Origin: Lepidurus packardi
Taxonomy: Eukaryota; Arthropoda; Branchiopoda; Notostraca; Triopsidae
Reading direction: 5' to 3'
Assembly (NCBI GenBank): GCA_023053545.1
Contig: JAKZAN010000005.1
Coordinates: 3,472,001-3,536,000, forward strand
DNA length: 64,000 bases
Below, piece after piece: positions 60,601 through 64,000 of the stretch (its first letter is position 1; each line of letters starts with the position of its first letter). Position numbers and translations under genes: made by a program. Below the pieces are notes generated by a model that made no database searches, had not been told where the DNA came from, and saw only the letters and a program-made list of their open reading frames with translations.

Positions 60601-63192
60601 CTCTAGGTGCTTTGGTTAGTTTACAAGCTTAATCACAAAAATTGTCTTTTCTTCCCGCCATAGCGCGACTTGCCGTCCTGCCGGGCCGAGACCCGCGCCT
60701 GAGAGCCTTTCGGCAAGTTTTTGGGTCGGCTTCGCACTCGACAGCTATCCCCTGGCAACGGGACCGCACAAGGCGGTTCCGACTATGCGGGTAACGCTCG
60801 TTCGTGGCGTTCAGCGGAGCACGCAAGTCGTGGCGCGAAGAAAAAGTCATTTTGTTGTGATCGAGCTTGTAAATTAATCAAAGCAGACTATACCGAAATC
60901 CAAGAACGCAGCGTGCTTAAATTAGCATGGGTTTCCTATCAGATAATTGTTTTAAAAGTTTTTTGTAGAGTCCAATGATATATTGTATAGTTACATTTTT
61001 CTAAAAAGATGACAAAAGTAGCCATTTCTTTGTATTGTAACCAGTATCAACGTACAGCTGGTTTCATTCCTGCATATTGCACGAGCTTTCTAATGTCAGA
61101 GTCGCTTGCGATGTCGGAAATTAGTACAAAATGTAGAGAGAGCCGGGCGCACAAGGAGTTTTACAATTCCCGGTGTAGCATTTATATCCCGCACGGTACT
61201 ACTAAAACCGTCTGCCTGCAGGGAGGAAATTGGGTTAAATGGGAACTATGCAAGCTTTTATTATGTTATCAAATGAAAGACTCGGTCCTACTGAGTAAAT
61301 TTGCAAAAGGAAAGGTATGGCTAAGTATAAGGATTTACTATAGCCATCCTACATGAAAAATACTGCGGCAAAATTTTAGATGGCCTTATCTTCTGAAGTA
61401 GCAATCTCACAGGTGCACAGGTCATTAATTCTATAAAGCGATATCATAATCAGGAAACATAACCCACTAACCAAATAAACAATAGCCAACTTAACTCTCA
61501 CACCAACCATGTAGTATTAGCAGCACCAGTATTCCGAATGTGACTTCTGTCCGGCTGAAATGTCTCACTAGTCCTGGCGCCCCTGGTGGACACTTCCGTA
61601 GCAATTGAACCGATTTGTCTTGCAACGAGCTTGGTCACGTATGTTAGGTTCGGTTGTCTTAGGTGTGGGTTAGGTTATGTTAGTTTCGGAACTTCGCCAG
61701 AGAAAACATTTCAGTCCAGACGAGGGTAACAAATAAGATTTGGATTAGCAGCACCTTCGGTCAAACGTCGACTCGTTTTGGTTATAGTAAAAAGGGAAAA
61801 AATATTCCTTCCAGAGTTAACAGTTGCATAGTGCAAGACATGCTTGCGGTTGACATCCCTATTTGCATCAGGTCGTCACCAGAAAGAAAACCAAACGAAC
61901 TACAAGTAACCAAGAACCATCGTTTTTTTCCACAGGAAGTATTGCCCCCTCTCAGGGTGTTCCCGCCAATGCCGTCTTAAACTTGCCCACCCTCTTATGA
62001 CAATGGGGAACAGGGAATAACTTCTTGCCACGAGATATTGGGATACAAAGAACCGAAGTCTTTAGCTTGATTTGATAATTGTATGTATTTTACCGCCACG
62101 TCACGACTTGTAGACCTTATAACAACATAGGGATCACCTTAACTTATCGTTCGTAAGCAACAAAAGACAATTTATGGCCACTAAAAGTAATTCGTGTCAA
62201 CTCGCAGCAAACACGACCTAATTCTTACTGCCCTCAAGTTCCTCCCAAAAAACCCTTCACCTAGGAAAACAGATAGAAATAGCCTTCACCACAGGAACTA
62301 TGCAGGGGAAATTAAATCTTGATTACGAATTCTGGGTTTATACTTGGAAATTCTAGGTAGGAACGGTGTTCATAGGGAAAGATAGGAGAAAGAGTTCATA
62401 GGAGAAATCTCTTCCGGCTTCGTCCGGGACACAAGGCTCTAAAGATTATACCCGTTCATCGAAAAACACAATCTTCAAAAAAAAATCTTCAGGTTGAACT
62501 CCTTAAATGCATTATTCCAAACCTAACCGCATTTCTTGCTCCCAGATCAGAGCGGCTTTAACCGAAGCTTCTCCTTTTGCTGGCTTTGCAGCACAGACCA
62601 AGCGAACTCGAGACATTTAACGGAAACTTGCCAGTTGTTTCCGAAGCCGAAGTTCTCGTATCAGAAAAGACTGGTATAAACCTAAATTCTGTCTTCTTCC
62701 TTTTCCAACTTTTGAACGGCTTTCCTCCTACGGAAATTCCCCCTTCCCCAAGAAATTGTGAGCTCTGGAAGCTTTTTTGCGCCATTCGGAAGGTTTTTCC
62801 TATGTAGTTTGCAAATTAAAGTGCAAAGAATATACAAGGACACGTTGTTTTTTTGGCATCTTCTAATACAAGCAAAGTATCAAGAGTTGGGGAAACAACG
62901 TTTTTTTACATATTCATCTTACGCGCCAATAAAATTCCATTTGTTGAAAAAATTTGAGTTTTCCATTCGCCATTGGCCGTTTTACCAGACACAAATCTAA
63001 TCCGTAAGGTTTTGGAATCGATTTGTAAACCTTCTAACTACGATTAGGGCAAATTATCGATTGCAAAAGCCGCCATGTCTTGAATGAATATATTGACATA
63101 AAGTTCCCAACAAAACTGGAGCCCGCAACGGCAGTTTTTAATAAATCCTTACATTCACTTTATGTAATTATTCATGACAATAGTGTGCTGTA
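57605..63192. other. Intergenic, 5.6 kb, no recognised gene
   Basis: Between the divergent adhesion-protein and PIP5K genes; promoters of both must lie here. No open frame gives a known product. A patch at about 60655-60840 is clearly richer in G+C than its surroundings and is open on both strands for 70-85 codons, without a recognised family. Confidence 0.45.
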
Positions 63193-64000
63193 ATGGAAGC
63201 TGCTAGTCAAAGTGAGGTGCGTAAACTTGAAACTGTAGAAGATGCCAACATTCATTCACTCCAACGTCCAGGGAGCCGCGCCTCGTCCGGGTCAGCAGGA
63301 GTTATGGAATCCGAAAGTAAATAACATACTAATAAAAAGCACATTTCAAAACATTTCAATTCAAAACTTACCATGTAAGTTTTTTTTCAGAGATTGTTTA
63401 ACTAATTTACAGCACGAGTTTTGCATCGATCAATACAAAGCTTGCAGTAGAATACAACTTATCAGTTGTTAGTAACTTTCTGTTTATTGTGGTCCTCCCC
63501 TTCACGTATCTTATCTACATGAAGATTATGCAAAAATCAAAAGAAGAAAAAGTTTTCACCTCGGACTCTTTCTCTGGTCACATTTTATGGAGCTCGATTT
63601 TTCAGAAAACATTCCTGTCAACTCCGCCGAGTCAGTTATTTGATCTGATAGTGTTTGGTGTCTTTTGTGTATTTCAGGTGAAGAGAAGAAAGATGGCCAG
63701 AGACCACCTCCTTTAGACGTAAGTTAAAAGAAAACTTGATAAATTCCATATCATGAACCAATCTAAGATTGTAGAATTATGTCTTCTCACTTGGTCATTT
63801 CAGATTAGTGCAGCCCAAGGGGTGGGGAGTTCCGAGGGACCTAAAACTCCAGCTTCCCCACGTTCTTCCCGCCCCGGCGGTTCAGGTCGCACGGGACCTG
63901 ATCGTGGACGCAAAATTGGCCATCGACGAGTTGGTCAAGGGGGCGAAGTTACCTATAAGAAAATCCAAACGAGCCAGATCATGGGCTCTATTCAATTAGG
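63193..64000 (+). CDS. PIP5K1: Phosphatidylinositol-4-phosphate 5-kinase, type I, 5' part
   Basis: Start of a type I PIP kinase, which phosphorylates PI4P to PI(4,5)P2 at the plasma membrane. Exons 63193-63316, 63678-63718 and 63804 to beyond the window; all splice sites are GT-AG and keep frame. The N-terminal 90 residues are a variable low-complexity region (MEAASQSEVRKLETVEDA.., a Ser/Gly/Pro/Arg-rich stretch). Then the diagnostic GRKIGHRRVGQGGEVTYKK and TSQIMGSIQL match the start of the type I kinase domain (family pattern KKIGHRxV..GExTYKK..GxIQLGI). The catalytic part lies outside the window. The ATG is the first in frame, and the N-terminal length is normal for the family. Confidence 0.9.

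Noticed and set aside
61640..61685. Several TTAGG-like strings resembling the arthropod telomere repeat
   Set aside because: Only three or four irregular units with unequal spacing; not a telomeric tract.

Overview
This 64 kb window is nuclear DNA of an animal, most probably an arthropod. It is AT-rich. Genes are split by many short introns (often 50-70 nt, GT-AG). Recognisable products include a Filzig/Stubble-type serine protease, a tout-velu-type exostosin, a gliotactin/neuroligin-type adhesion protein and an intron-bearing tRNA-Tyr family. I cannot name the species; a crustacean would fit, but that is inference.

Layout. 0.1-1.1 kb: 3' end of nicotinate phosphoribosyltransferase (+). 2.4-4.4 kb: a beta-1,3-galactosyltransferase-family enzyme (+). 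7.4-11.3 kb: a secreted trypsin-like protease with a long Pro/Ser/Thr-rich stalk (+). 11.8-15.3 kb: the 17-exon nuclear cap-binding protein NCBP1 (+), convergent with fructose-1,6-bisphosphatase (-, 15.6-16.9 kb). 18.0-18.7 kb: a globin (+). 19.1-22.3 kb: a head-to-head pair, ribosomal protein L38 (-) and the intraflagellar-transport protein IFT56/TTC26 (+). 22.3-29.3 kb: mostly gene-poor, with a large inverted repeat and a probable unrecognised minus-strand gene. 29.3-44.3 kb: exostosin EXT1 (-) with a 12.1 kb intron. That intron hosts a small secreted-protein gene on the opposite strand with its own TATA/Inr promoter. 45.6-57.6 kb: a cholinesterase-like adhesion protein (-), whose 6.3 kb intron carries an array of tRNA-Tyr genes and relics. 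57.6-63.2 kb: no recognised gene. 63.2-64 kb: first exons of a phosphatidylinositol-4-phosphate 5-kinase (+), cut by the window end.

Most of the genes are housekeeping or cell-surface genes with no shared pathway; this is an ordinary euchromatic neighbourhood. The points of real interest are: (1) an in-frame TGA just after the transmembrane segment of the adhesion protein, followed by 345 further open codons ending in a PDZ-ligand-like C-terminus, which suggests stop-codon readthrough, a polymorphic nonsense mutation or a base error; (2) the intronic tRNA-Tyr array showing birth and decay of copies; (3) a perfect 50-bp hairpin beginning at the second base of an IFT56 intron; (4) the nested gene for an acidic/Arg-rich eight-cysteine secreted protein. 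Exon models were made by hand from splice signals, reading frame and remembered family features; no alignment or transcript data were used.
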